Assembly (NCBI GenBank): GCA_020849655.1
Contig: JADLFU010000191.1
Coordinates: 1-58,519 of the forward strand
From: Polyangiaceae bacterium
Lineage (GTDB): Bacteria; Myxococcota_A; Polyangia; Polyangiales; Polyangiaceae
Reading direction: 5' to 3'
Length of the DNA: 58,519 nt
The notes under the pieces are model-generated. The model was given only the letters and a program-made list of their open reading frames with translations, was not told the DNA's origin and did not search any database. Positions within the stretch are counted from its first letter, which is position 1, and every line of letters starts with the position of its first letter. Below are positions 10,335 to 20,455 of the stretch, piece by piece. Made by a program: the position numbers and the translations under genes.

Positions 10335-13025
10335 ATGCACAGTCGTGACGGGAGCAAGTTCACTCGGGCGGCAACCTCCGCAACGCGCTTGCTGTTGCCC
10401 TTGCTCGTGGGAGCGTGTGCGTCCGGCGCAGGTTCAGAAGGGGCCGTGGATCGGGTAGCAGCCGCGGTCGATCGGGGCTCGCCTGACATCGACGGTCCTG
10501 ACCGCGACTTCGTCCTGACCGTCGATGGCGGCAGTCCTGAGGATCCGTACACCCACCTCGGGGGCAAGTGCACCGGAACCCTCATCACTCCGAACCACGT
10601 GCTGACCGCTGCACATTGCTTCCCACCTGGCAGCGTCACGGGAGTGGCCGTCAGCCTCGGTCGGGTACGGCCCGACGGTGCGCTCCCGGTCTCCGCGAAG
10701 ATTGTCTCGGGTGTCGTGTTTCCAGGATGGAAGGCGGGGTCGAACGACCTCGCGGTGGTGCGATTGGATCGGCGCATCCTTGGCGTTGCGGTCGCTCGCC
10801 GCCCCTACATGGGCGTGCTCCCCCAGGCCCCGATCTTCACGTCTGGAGGGAGGAGGTGGTTCGAGGCCGAGTGGCGCGGCTACGGGGAAGATCGCAGCAG
10901 CCTATGCGTTCCAGCCGGACAGAGCGGCCCGGCCGGCGTGCGGCAGATTGGCAAGGGCATCATCGGCGAGGCCGTCACTCCGAGCGCTGGCGAAGACCTG
11001 CTGCAGCTTCCACTCCCGTTCACCGACCCCCCTCAGGTCCCGAGCCCGGGCGACTCCGGCGGCCCCGTCTTTCTGACGTTCGACTCCGGCTGGTTGCAGG
11101 TCGGGGTTACGTCGGCGACCGCGAAGGACACCTGCGACTTCGGGTTGTTCAGCCCCGTCTACCGGGGTGCAAATGCCTTCTGGCTGACCGGCGCGATGGA
11201 GACGTTCCTCGGGTCAGAGCAATGGCACGGCGAGGACAGCCCGGACGCCGGGCCCGACGCCGACTTTGTCGATGACGTCGACGACAACTGCCCGTTCGAC
11301 TACAACCCCGACCAGCTCGACAGCGACGGCGACGGCCTCGGCGATGTGTGCGACAACTGCCCGAAGGTCGAGAACGTGGACCAGCTGAACTCGAACGTCG
11401 AGACAGAGCTCGTCAACTTCGACTCGGTCGTGCACGACTACGGGGTGCACGTGACGCAAGAGAACGCGTCGTCGGATCTCGTCAAGTTTCGGACGAACCA
11501 CTACCTGGGCGACGCATGCGAGCCAGTGAACCTGGTGCGCGCCAGCTTGGTCGACCACTACGAGCCGGAGACGCTCGCGATCGCCCGCACGGTGCTCGAG
11601 GGCAGCTTGCACGCACAAGCGCCCGTCTCTCCCGCCAGCTACGGATTTCGGTACTGCGAGTGCCCAGGAGGTGGCGCGACGCTGGAGGCTCGTGTCGACT
11701 GCGCTCGCGCCACTTGCAGGTCCAAGCTCGGCCAGGGGACCCAGGACCTCTTCAGTTCGGCGGCCACGGGCACGGAGTGGGCGCGCATCACCGTCGACGG
11801 GGTGAAGTCGGAGCAGGTGCCGGGGCTGTTCCTCCAGGACGCCGGGACGGCCTTCTCGCACCGGTGGAACTTCGGACTGGATGTCGACATCTTGGAGCTG
11901 ACGGGGGTCGAGACGCGCCCGGGGCTGCTGCTCGCGCATGCACGCAAGGGGGTGTCCTATACGGACGCCGGCCCCGCGGCCGACATCCCCACCCGGTACA
12001 TCGATAGGTCCAACGTTCTGCTGGACGGCCGCGCATCGATTCGCCACCCCGACCCCGACGTGCCCGGGGCGCCGTCGTCGCCCATCCCAACTCCTGCACC
12101 GCCGTCGCTGGGCATCCACATCCCCCAGAACTGGTGCCTCGACTGCGGCATCGGAACGCGCCCGCCCTTCTTTCACTTCGTCGGCGATCGCGTCGACGTG
12201 TTGACATCGTCGCAGCGGTTGCACGTGACGCCACGGGTGGCTCCCGCGGTGAGGAGCCTGTTCGGCACCGGTTTGTTGCTCGGGGCCGATGAGCCGACTG
12301 CGGTCGTCTCGTCGCGCGGGAGCTGGTCGGCGGTGCACCTGAGCGACACCGGGCAGCTGACCACGGTGCTGACCACCGGCGCTGACGGCATTCGGTCGCG
12401 GTACGTGGATGGCGGCGGGGACGGGCCGCGAGCCGCGAGGGCAACGACATGGTCGCCACCCGCGCCGTCGGGGGGCGTGGCGTGGGCCGCATCGAGCTCG
12501 CGTGATCTGGTTTTCCGGGTCGCCGAACGCGCGCTGTGGACGCTGAGTGTCGGCGAGAACGTGTGGCGGAACGTTCCGCTGCTCGGCGACGTGTTGCCAG
12601 GCAACGTTGTGAGCGCCGCGTATCACTACCCGACGCGGTCGCTGTACGTGCTCGACGAGATCAAGCTTGGAGGATTCACGACGGCACGCCTGCTGCGATG
12701 GGGAGAGGGTCACCAGTTCGAGATGGTGGCTAGTTGGCCGCGACTGACGCGAACCGACGCGCACCTGTCAGCGACAGATGACGGCGATCTCCTGATCGCG
12801 TTCAGTCGCGGCGGGAGCACCCACATGGTGCAGTTGCACCGCGGCGAGACGGGCTGGCGAACGAGGCGTTTGCACACGCTGGCTGGCCGGCTGTTGGCGA
12901 GACCGCAGGCGAACGGGCAGTGGGTGTCGGTGGCCGTCTCGCAGGGAAAGAAGTGGATGATCCGCGACATCGCGCGTGCGAACATGACGACGGTCGACAA
13001 GCCATGCGGACACGACTTCTGGTAG
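10335..13025 (+). CDS. secreted trypsin-like serine protease lipoprotein with calcium-binding repeats
   Basis: 896 residues. The ATG at 10335, preceded by GAGG, was chosen because it starts a signal sequence with lipobox LVGAC (Cys28); the frame is open further upstream. The S1 catalytic triad is complete: LTAAHC (His near 94), NDLAVV (Asp near 137) and GDSGGP (Ser near 240). Asp-rich thrombospondin type-3-like calcium repeats follow near 312-352 (DSDGDGLGDVCDNCP). About 500 further residues look beta-rich (propeller-like Trp/Leu-Val repeats, inference). The 3' end overlaps the next gene by 22 bp. Base composition is lower in GC than the flanks. Probably acts at the cell surface or outside the cell. 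Confidence 0.85.
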   Translation: MHSRDGSKFTRAATSATRLLLPLLVGACASGAGSEGAVDRVAAAVDRGSPDIDGPDRDFVLTVDGGSPEDPYTHLGGKCTGTLITPNHVLTAAHCFPPGSVTGVAVSLGRVRPDGALPVSAKIVSGVVFPGWKAGSNDLAVVRLDRRILGVAVARRPYMGVLPQAPIFTSGGRRWFEAEWRGYGEDRSSLCVPAGQSGPAGVRQIGKGIIGEAVTPSAGEDLLQLPLPFTDPPQVPSPGDSGGPVFLTFDSGWLQVGVTSATAKDTCDFGLFSPVYRGANAFWLTGAMETFLGSEQWHGEDSPDAGPDADFVDDVDDNCPFDYNPDQLDSDGDGLGDVCDNCPKVENVDQLNSNVETELVNFDSVVHDYGVHVTQENASSDLVKFRTNHYLGDACEPVNLVRASLVDHYEPETLAIARTVLEGSLHAQAPVSPASYGFRYCECPGGGATLEARVDCARATCRSKLGQGTQDLFSSAATGTEWARITVDGVKSEQVPGLFLQDAGTAFSHRWNFGLDVDILELTGVETRPGLLLAHARKGVSYTDAGPAADIPTRYIDRSNVLLDGRASIRHPDPDVPGAPSSPIPTPAPPSLGIHIPQNWCLDCGIGTRPPFFHFVGDRVDVLTSSQRLHVTPRVAPAVRSLFGTGLLLGADEPTAVVSSRGSWSAVHLSDTGQLTTVLTTGADGIRSRYVDGGGDGPRAARATTWSPPAPSGGVAWAASSSRDLVFRVAERALWTLSVGENVWRNVPLLGDVLPGNVVSAAYHYPTRSLYVLDEIKLGGFTTARLLRWGEGHQFEMVASWPRLTRTDAHLSATDDGDLLIAFSRGGSTHMVQLHRGETGWRTRRLHTLAGRLLARPQANGQWVSVAVSQGKKWMIRDIARANMTTVDKPCGHDFW

Positions 13026-14428
13026 CCACGCTCGCGGTGGCCTCGACAGCGGGCGCAGGCAAGCTCGCCGGATGCGGCGGTGTGGAGCGCAACACGCCGG
13101 CCGCCAAGGGAGGCGGTGCAGGCGTCGTCGTCGCGGGTGGAGCAGGGTCGGGTGGAATTGCGCCGGTGGCGGGCAGGTCCGGCGGCGGGGGCGGAGGGGG
13201 ATCGTCAGGCGCCGGAGGGGTGCCCGTGGCGGGCGCCGGGGGGACGGCGGGTGCGGGTGGGTCTGGCGCCGCTGGCGTGGCCGGGGGGAAACCAGCCGAC
13301 GACCTCCCTGGGTGGGAGTCGTATCTTCAGGTGCGCGCCGACTGCGTTCTGCGACGGCCCAAGGGGGCCCTCGAAGACCTCGTTCAGCCGCTGGCATGGG
13401 CGGCGTGCGACGGTGCGCCCTGCAAACGACTGGTGACGAACTGGTCGGCGGCCGCGAAGGGGAGCATCTTCGCACGGGCCGTGGCCGTGCAAGGCTCAGG
13501 TGTTGGGCCGGAATGGATCTCAGTGCTCCAACTGTACGAGGCTCACCCCAAGATACCGGTCACGGCCGTGTTTGACTTGTCGACCGGTGGGGTGCTGTTT
13601 GCTCGGGCCTCTGAGTGCCTCACTAGGCATCAATCGGCGACCAATGAGTTGTTTCTCGCGTACGGCGGCTTCGCGATAGGCCTTCAGTTGTTGTGGGGGC
13701 CACCCGCGGCGCTGAGCGACGAGCCCAGTGGGCAGCTGCCGTTCGCCATCTTGAACAATCTGACGCTCGGCGCAAAGTACGTGGCCTGGGACACGTCGAC
13801 CGTGGCGATGATGCCTCGCAACACGGGAGTCTCCTTTTCTGTCAGCTACGACGTGCCCGGGACTTCTTCGTTTCTGGAGTTTGTGGGAGATGACGCCTAC
13901 TTCATCACGGCCGATCCGAACTTTACGCGCATCTGGGTGCGAAGGGGTGACGGCGGGACGGAGGAGTTGGTGGCAGCGCCTGGCTCGCACGTGGAGGCGC
14001 TGTCGAGCGACGGCACGACCATGAGCTGGTTCGTGACGACCGGGCAGTTCGTCAACGCGGAGGGGGCGACGGTGTCGAAGAAGGTCGAGCTGTTCGCGTC
14101 GCCGCACGCGAACTCGAAAGCCGGCGTGGTCCCGACCAGGCTTGGCCGGCTCACCTACCTGGAGAACAAGCCGCTCGGGTTCGGCTGGAAGGCGCGTCGG
14201 GGCGTCGTGTCCTACGCGGGAGCTCGTCCGTTGACCCTCTTCCGCATGAGTGACGGAGCATTCAAGACGCTTCCGGACTCCCCTCCCATCGCAGGCACGA
14301 CGTGGGGCGATCTGGTGTGGGCGGACGACCAAGAGGTCATCGTCGTGGTGTTGCAGGGCATCCAGGGCAAGACGATCTTGCGCTACAGGGTCGACGATCT
14401 CGGCCCCTGGCAGCCGCTGCCGCAGTAG
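13004..14428 (+). CDS. lipoprotein with Gly-rich linker and beta-rich domain
   Basis: 474 residues. The ATG at 13004 lies inside the end of the protease gene and starts a signal peptide with lipobox LAGC (Cys24). Residues about 30-95 are almost pure Gly/Ala/Ser (SGGGGGGGSSGAGG), a flexible tether. The remaining 380 residues have regularly spaced aromatic and hydrophobic strands like a beta-propeller, with several Cys that may form disulfides. No catalytic motif. Translational overlap with the protease suggests they work together, for example as an accessory or inhibitor (inference). AT-richer codon use is shared with the protease gene. Confidence 0.65.
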   Translation: MRTRLLVATLAVASTAGAGKLAGCGGVERNTPAAKGGGAGVVVAGGAGSGGIAPVAGRSGGGGGGGSSGAGGVPVAGAGGTAGAGGSGAAGVAGGKPADDLPGWESYLQVRADCVLRRPKGALEDLVQPLAWAACDGAPCKRLVTNWSAAAKGSIFARAVAVQGSGVGPEWISVLQLYEAHPKIPVTAVFDLSTGGVLFARASECLTRHQSATNELFLAYGGFAIGLQLLWGPPAALSDEPSGQLPFAILNNLTLGAKYVAWDTSTVAMMPRNTGVSFSVSYDVPGTSSFLEFVGDDAYFITADPNFTRIWVRRGDGGTEELVAAPGSHVEALSSDGTTMSWFVTTGQFVNAEGATVSKKVELFASPHANSKAGVVPTRLGRLTYLENKPLGFGWKARRGVVSYAGARPLTLFRMSDGAFKTLPDSPPIAGTTWGDLVWADDQEVIVVVLQGIQGKTILRYRVDDLGPWQPLPQ

Positions 14429-14484
14429 CTCGGCGGCGTCGACGTCGTCGAACGCGACGCGCGCGGCCGGCGCGGCCGAGCTAC
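14425..14484. repeat. 10-bp perfect inverted repeat after the cassette lipoprotein gene
   Basis: GTAGCTCGGC at 14425-14434 is matched by its reverse complement at 14475-14484, with 40 bases between. The left arm spans the stop codon of the lipoprotein gene. It could be a weak terminator-like structure or a recombination remnant. There is no T-tract. Confidence 0.35.
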
Positions 14485-14578
14485 CTGGTGTCGCCGGTCG
14501 GCGGCGCGGCGGGCTCGGGAGGCTTGGGTGCGGCGACGTCGGGACGTCGTCGTCGGCCTTCGCCGCGTGGGCGTCCCC

Positions 14579-14618
14579 ACCCCGCGCTCACCTCTCACGC
14601 CAGCTCCCCGACGTGATG
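14579..14618. repeat. 40-bp perfect direct repeat, right copy
   Basis: Identical to 10148-10187. It contains the stop and last ten sense codons of the tandem cyclotransferase gene (minus strand), so the sequence is native to that gene and the left copy is the duplicate. This fits integration into a gene 3' end that restores the gene. Confidence 0.9.
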
Positions 14619-15382
14619 ACGGGGCACCCCTCTACCTGCGCGCGCAGGAGCATGTACGCGTCCACGCTCTCGCCGCCGACCGCGATCGACGTGCGCCGGT
14701 AGAACGTCGGGTGCCCCTCGAGCCGATCGAGCGCGGCGAGCGTCGCGTCGTCGACCTCGTACACCTCGCCCACGACGGCCTGCGCGCCGCCGCGCACGAG
14801 CCCGGGGAACCCGCCGAGGTGACGGAGCTCGAACCCAGGCTGCGTCTCCGTGGGGCAGAGGAGCCGCGCGCGCGCGAGCAGGTGGTGGTTCGGCTCGCCG
14901 GCGAGCAGCGGCCCGGACACGAACACGCGGGTCGCCGCGTCGCAGCGCGCGCCCGCGGCCCTCGCGAGCGGCTCGACGTCGAGGCCGAGCCGGCGGTAGG
15001 CGCGCCAGATGAGCGCGAGGTAGCCCTCGCTCGGCGCGCCGCGCTCGGAGCTCGTGTGCACGTAGACCTGCGCGTCGCGCGCCCCGCCGCGCGCGTCGGT
15101 CACGTGCCGGCGTACGCGGTCGTAGACGCGCGGATGGCCCTCGCACCGGTCGAGCGCGCCGAGGTCCTCCTCGTCGAGCTCGATCAGCGTCCCTTGCACG
15201 GCGGCGCCCGGCGCGCGCTCGACGGACGCGACGGCGGCGCCCCAGCGCGCGCTGCGCCCGGCGAAGACGAGCCTGTGGTTCGGCAGCGTGGCGAGTGTGA
15301 GGACGCGCGCGCGCGGGCACCGACCGAGCAGCTGCGCCTCGTCGAGGTTCGAGCCGTACGCGAAGACCAGCGAGCGCCGCAC
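14588..15382 (-). CDS. tandem gamma-glutamylcyclotransferase (AIG2-like) protein
   Basis: 264 residues from the GTG at 15382. Two GGCT-fold units are seen: the first begins FAYGSNLDEAQL and has LDRCEGHPRVYDR, the second begins VFVSGPLLAGEPNHHLL and has LDRLEGHPTFYRR. Members of the family cleave gamma-glutamyl groups to 5-oxoproline or act on gamma-glutamylamines; the exact substrate is unknown. The gene lies 5 bp downstream of a Ser/Thr kinase gene and is probably co-transcribed. Its last 31 bases lie in the 40-bp repeat bounding the cassette. Confidence 0.75.
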   Translation of the reverse strand: MRRSLVFAYGSNLDEAQLLGRCPRARVLTLATLPNHRLVFAGRSARWGAAVASVERAPGAAVQGTLIELDEEDLGALDRCEGHPRVYDRVRRHVTDARGGARDAQVYVHTSSERGAPSEGYLALIWRAYRRLGLDVEPLARAAGARCDAATRVFVSGPLLAGEPNHHLLARARLLCPTETQPGFELRHLGGFPGLVRGGAQAVVGEVYEVDDATLAALDRLEGHPTFYRRTSIAVGGESVDAYMLLRAQVEGCPVITSGSWRER

Positions 15383-15387
15383 GCTCG

Positions 15388-16317
15388 CTACCGCCTCGTC
15401 GCGGTCGACGCGCCTGGGCCGACGCCGCTGACGATGCCCATCGCGTCGAGCGCGCGCACGACGTCGCCGGCGGACGCCGGGCGATCGTCGGGGGACTTCG
15501 CGAGCAGCGACGAGACGAGCGCGGCGAGATCGTCGGGGACCGGCTCGCGCCTGCCGACCAGCGGCGGCGCCGGATCGCGCAGGATGTGGACGAACACCTC
15601 GACCTTGCCGCCGCCGCCGAACGGAGGCCGCCCCGTCAGCGCCTCGAACGTCACGACCCCCGCCGCGAACAAATCTGACGCTGGGGTGACCGCGACGCCC
15701 TTCACCTGCTCCGGCGACATGTAGAGCTGCGTGCCCATCACGGCCTCGGGCGCCCTGTCGCGCTGCTGGCTCGCGATCCGCGCCACGCCGAAATCGAGGA
15801 TCTTCACCGTGCCCACGTCGATGTTGCGCCCCACGAGCAGCACGTTCGCGGGCTTCAGATCGCAGTGGATGATGCCCTTCGCGTGGGCGGCGCCGAGGCC
15901 TCGCATCAGCTCGCGCAGCACCATCGCCGCCTGCGGCACGCGCAGGCCGTTGCGGCGGACGATCCGGTCGGCGAGCGTCTCGCCCTCCAGCTTCTCCATC
16001 ACGATGTACGGCGTCGTCCCGTCGACGAAGCCCGCGTCCATCACCTGCACGATGGCCCGGTGCCCGATGGTGCCCGCGGCGCGCGCCTCGTGGAGGAACC
16101 TCGTCACCGCGTCGTGCGTGTCGGCGTAGCGCGGGTGGATGATCTTCAGGGCGACCGAGCGGCCGAGGAAGAGGTGCTCGGCCTCGTACACGATGCCCAT
16201 CCCGCCGACGCCGAGCAGCGAGCGCAGCCGGTACTTGCCGTCGACGGTGGCGCCGATGCGCGACACGGCCGCGACCATCGTCGCCGACGAGCGGGTGCCA
16301 TCCATCGTGGCGCACAT
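15388..16317 (-). CDS. Hanks-type serine/threonine protein kinase, soluble
   Basis: 309 residues, essentially one kinase domain without a transmembrane or sensor part. Seen: P-loop GVGGMG 36-41, Lys58 in VALKII, catalytic loop HCDLKPAN (His151-Cys152-Asp153), DFG 175-177, and MSPEQ in the activation segment. The usual Arg of HRD is Cys, which is also normal in some eukaryotic kinases (DYRK type), so activity is expected. Met5 at 16305 is an alternative start. It probably phosphorylates cytoplasmic proteins and may be linked to the cyclotransferase gene 5 bp downstream. Confidence 0.88.
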   Translation of the reverse strand: MCATMDGTRSSATMVAAVSRIGATVDGKYRLRSLLGVGGMGIVYEAEHLFLGRSVALKIIHPRYADTHDAVTRFLHEARAAGTIGHRAIVQVMDAGFVDGTTPYIVMEKLEGETLADRIVRRNGLRVPQAAMVLRELMRGLGAAHAKGIIHCDLKPANVLLVGRNIDVGTVKILDFGVARIASQQRDRAPEAVMGTQLYMSPEQVKGVAVTPASDLFAAGVVTFEALTGRPPFGGGGKVEVFVHILRDPAPPLVGRREPVPDDLAALVSSLLAKSPDDRPASAGDVVRALDAMGIVSGVGPGASTATRR

Positions 16318-16483
16318 TCTCCACGGGAGGCACGGCGCGACAACCGCGATCCTCGCGATCTAGCGGAATTCATTGACTACTTTCTCCCACCCGATCGGCG
16401 GCCCGCGCGGTCGACGCGCGCGGAGGTGAGGCGACGGGGCGTTGCCACGGCCCGCGCGTTGGTGGCAGATAGCGACCACGCCG

Positions 16484-18214
<1,731 letters not shown>

Positions 18215-18255
18215 CCAAGGGCCTGCGCAGAAATACCCGAAGCTGCGCGGCGGCC

Positions 18256-18981
18256 CTACTCCTTGCAGAACTTGTTGAAGCCATCGATGAGCGCCTGCTC
18301 CTTGTCGTCGAGCGATTTCATGGCCTTCTCCGCGGCCTCGGCCTTCGCGCCGAGCGCGTGCATCGCGCCGATCTGCTTCGTCGAGCTGGCGTAGGCGTCG
18401 CGCACCCTCTTCGCGGTGGCGCGCAGCTCGTCGCCCTTCCACGGGGCCTTGTCCATCAGCGCGAGCGCCTTGTCGACGTTCGCCTGGTCGGTCGGATCGT
18501 TCGGGAGCGACTGCATCGCCTCCGCGAAGGCCTTGCAGCCCGGTGCCTCGGCCTTGCCCTGCTCGGAGGAGCACGCCGCGCCCCACGCGTCGATCGCGCC
18601 CTTCAGCGCGGCGCCGACCTTCTGCATCTCCGCGTCCGCCGTGGCGATGGCGTCGATCGCGTCGGCGAGCGAGCCGGCGTCCGCGGAGGCCTTCGAGTAG
18701 AGGGCGCCGTACTCGGTCTGCACCTTCTTCAGCTCGGGCACCGTGATCGTGAGCTTGCCCATCGCGTCGGCCGCGTTCTTCGTGACCGTCGCCACCTTGC
18801 GCATCTCGGCCGCGTGCTCGGCCGCGTCGCCGGGCTTCTTCGCGCCGGCGCGCATCATCGCGTCGGACGTGGGGTTGATGACGCCGACCATCGCCTGGCA
18901 CTCGGGGGCCTTCTTGCTGCAGCCCGCGGCGAGCGCGGCGAGGACGAGGACGAGCGCGGCGGGGCGAGGGGAGGAGCTCAC
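18256..18981 (-). CDS. lipoprotein, helical, function unknown (internal start in the Rieske ORF)
   Basis: 241 residues if translated from the GTG at 18981, where a perfect lipoprotein signal begins (SSSPRP, hydrophobic stretch, LAAGC). The mature part is Ala/Lys-rich and helical, with a few Cys and no known domain. The same frame runs upstream with no stop into the Rieske ORF, which is odd for an exported lipoprotein. I think this is a separate gene and the upstream gene lost its stop or carries an indel. A TAA in the next frame sits about 10 bases before this GTG. Confidence 0.55.
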   Translation of the reverse strand: MSSSPRPAALVLVLAALAAGCSKKAPECQAMVGVINPTSDAMMRAGAKKPGDAAEHAAEMRKVATVTKNAADAMGKLTITVPELKKVQTEYGALYSKASADAGSLADAIDAIATADAEMQKVGAALKGAIDAWGAACSSEQGKAEAPGCKAFAEAMQSLPNDPTDQANVDKALALMDKAPWKGDELRATAKRVRDAYASSTKQIGAMHALGAKAEAAEKAMKSLDDKEQALIDGFNKFCKE

Positions 18982-20283
18982 GCGAGGGGTTAGAGCGGAC
19001 CGCGCGCGCTCGGTCAACGGGCGCATGCGCTCGCGCCGGCGTAACAGGACGACGTCGTCCTCGGTGAAGACCTCGCGCGTGTCCCGCTTCACGCGCCGCA
19101 GCTCCGCGAGCTCGAGCCACACGAGGCCCCCCTCCACGCGCGCGCGGAAGCGGTGCACCCCCTCGCCGGGGACGCCGTCGCTCCGCCCGTCGGCCAGCCG
19201 AAAATCCCAGCCGTGGTACGGGCACACCATGTGCTCGGCCTCGACGATCGCGGCGTCGAGCGGCGCGGCGCGGTGGGGGCAGCGCCCGTAGAACACGTGC
19301 ACCTCCTCCTTCGTGCGGATGGCCACGAGCTCCACGCCCTCCGCGAGGAACCTCGTCGGCGATCGCAGCGGCAGCTCCCGCAGCGGCGCGAGCGCGACCG
19401 CGTCGCCCTCCACACGGAGCGGCGGGAGCGCCGAGCGGTGGAGGAACCTCCGCGCCGGTGCGGCCGCCTCGCTCGCCTGCGGGCCCTCCGCGACCGGCGC
19501 CTCTCCGAGCAGCGCGCGCTGGTAGGCGGCGCGGGCCTCCGCGGCGATCGAGCGCAGGGTCTGCTCGACGCTGGCCACGCCGAGCCGCCTCGCCATCTTC
19601 AGGTTGCTCTCGGCGATCTTGTCGAAGAGCGGCTGCTGCTTCGGCCGGGAGAGGTACTCCCAGATCTCGCTCGGCGGCACGTAGATGTCCTTGCTGCTCC
19701 GGCCGGCGTAGATGGCCTCGATGGCGTCGAGGCGCACCCACTGGATGGTCGGATCGGGCGCGCGGCGAAACAGCGGGATGATCGTGTACGCGTCGCGCTC
19801 GGTGTACGGGAGCCCAGGGTGCAGCGGCGCGACCGCGTACGTCTCTCCGCCCGGCAGCCGCGCGTTGCCGGCCGAGGTGACGTCATGACAGAAGTCTCGA
19901 AACTCCGCGTGGTGCACCTCCAGCATCGGGAAGATCACCTGGATGACGGCCTTCTGCGGCTGCGTCGCGGCCTCCGCCATCAGCTCGAGGACGGGCCCGG
20001 CGTCGGGTGAGTGTGCAAAGTGAACGTGCCGCGCCGTCACCCCCTGCAGCCGTCCGCCGCGCGAGAACGGGCAGATGGAGTGCTCCTCGAGGAACGACTG
20101 TACATAGCGATCGTTCGCCGTCAGCGCGACCGCCCGCGCCCTCCGCTTCGCGTCGTCGTCGAGCGCTGGCAACAGCTCGCCAGGCACCGCTGGCACCCGC
20201 GGGGGCTGCTTGGTGAGCACGCCGTCGCGCCGCGCGCCGAGGTAGGTCTCGAGGAGGATGGCGTCTTCGTGGGGTGAGGGCAT
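18256..20283 (-). CDS. DUF1415-like plus Rieske [2Fe-2S] protein, reading on into a lipoprotein
   Basis: ATG at 20283. Residues about 1-220 resemble the DUF1415 family (SICPFSR motif, VIQVIFPM, PTIQWVRLDAIEAIY). Near residue 340 comes a Rieske cluster, CPHRAAPLD then CPYHGWDF, giving two Cys and two His ligands for a [2Fe-2S] centre. This part is probably cytoplasmic electron transfer or a dioxygenase-like accessory. The frame then continues without a stop through GTG 18981 into a typical lipoprotein signal and its mature part, 675 residues in total. Whether this is a real fusion, a lost stop or a sequence error is open. The natural Rieske end is probably near 18990. Confidence 0.6.
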   Translation of the reverse strand: MPSPHEDAILLETYLGARRDGVLTKQPPRVPAVPGELLPALDDDAKRRARAVALTANDRYVQSFLEEHSICPFSRGGRLQGVTARHVHFAHSPDAGPVLELMAEAATQPQKAVIQVIFPMLEVHHAEFRDFCHDVTSAGNARLPGGETYAVAPLHPGLPYTERDAYTIIPLFRRAPDPTIQWVRLDAIEAIYAGRSSKDIYVPPSEIWEYLSRPKQQPLFDKIAESNLKMARRLGVASVEQTLRSIAAEARAAYQRALLGEAPVAEGPQASEAAAPARRFLHRSALPPLRVEGDAVALAPLRELPLRSPTRFLAEGVELVAIRTKEEVHVFYGRCPHRAAPLDAAIVEAEHMVCPYHGWDFRLADGRSDGVPGEGVHRFRARVEGGLVWLELAELRRVKRDTREVFTEDDVVLLRRRERMRPLTERARSALTPRVSSSPRPAALVLVLAALAAGCSKKAPECQAMVGVINPTSDAMMRAGAKKPGDAAEHAAEMRKVATVTKNAADAMGKLTITVPELKKVQTEYGALYSKASADAGSLADAIDAIATADAEMQKVGAALKGAIDAWGAACSSEQGKAEAPGCKAFAEAMQSLPNDPTDQANVDKALALMDKAPWKGDELRATAKRVRDAYASSTKQIGAMHALGAKAEAAEKAMKSLDDKEQALIDGFNKFCKE

Positions 20284-20455
20284 CCGCGGTGGTTCTCCCG
20301 CTCGCAGCCTCGTCGGTCGGAGTGTGCCGAGCAAGCCTCACGTTGGGCATCACTTGGCAAGCGCAAGACTTGCAGCGGGGCGCTCGGGGACAGCGCCAGG
20401 CCTGCGCGTCGCGGGGGGCGCTGTCACCGCGCCGTGCTACCAGGGGCGCTCGTCG

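Larger units (their letters stand above)
10148..14618. mobile_element. putative 4.4-kb inserted cassette bounded by 40-bp direct repeats
   Basis: The 4.43-kb unit (one repeat plus the DNA between the copies) holds a secreted trypsin-like protease gene and an overlapping lipoprotein gene. By eye both use more A/T at third positions (TTG, GTT, AAG, TTC runs) than their neighbours. Removing one repeat and the intervening DNA would leave the ATPase gene and the cyclotransferase gene as a tight convergent pair with a 25-bp gap. No integrase or transposase lies inside, so it may be a passenger mobilised in trans or a decayed island. The repeat is seen; insertion is inferred. Confidence 0.45.

Noticed and set aside
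14250-14702. Open frame bridging the cassette end and repeat
   Set aside because: It mostly overlaps the lipoprotein gene in another frame and crosses the repeat with no protein-like features.
15388-16317. Kinase as a pseudokinase because HRD reads HCD
   Set aside because: The Asp, DFG, lysine and P-loop are intact, and HCD occurs in active eukaryotic kinases.
20342-20357. Sigma-54-like site between the Rieske and helicase genes
   Set aside because: The GG-N10-GC spacing fits, but the core is poor (TTGGGCATCACTTGGC), so it is likely chance.
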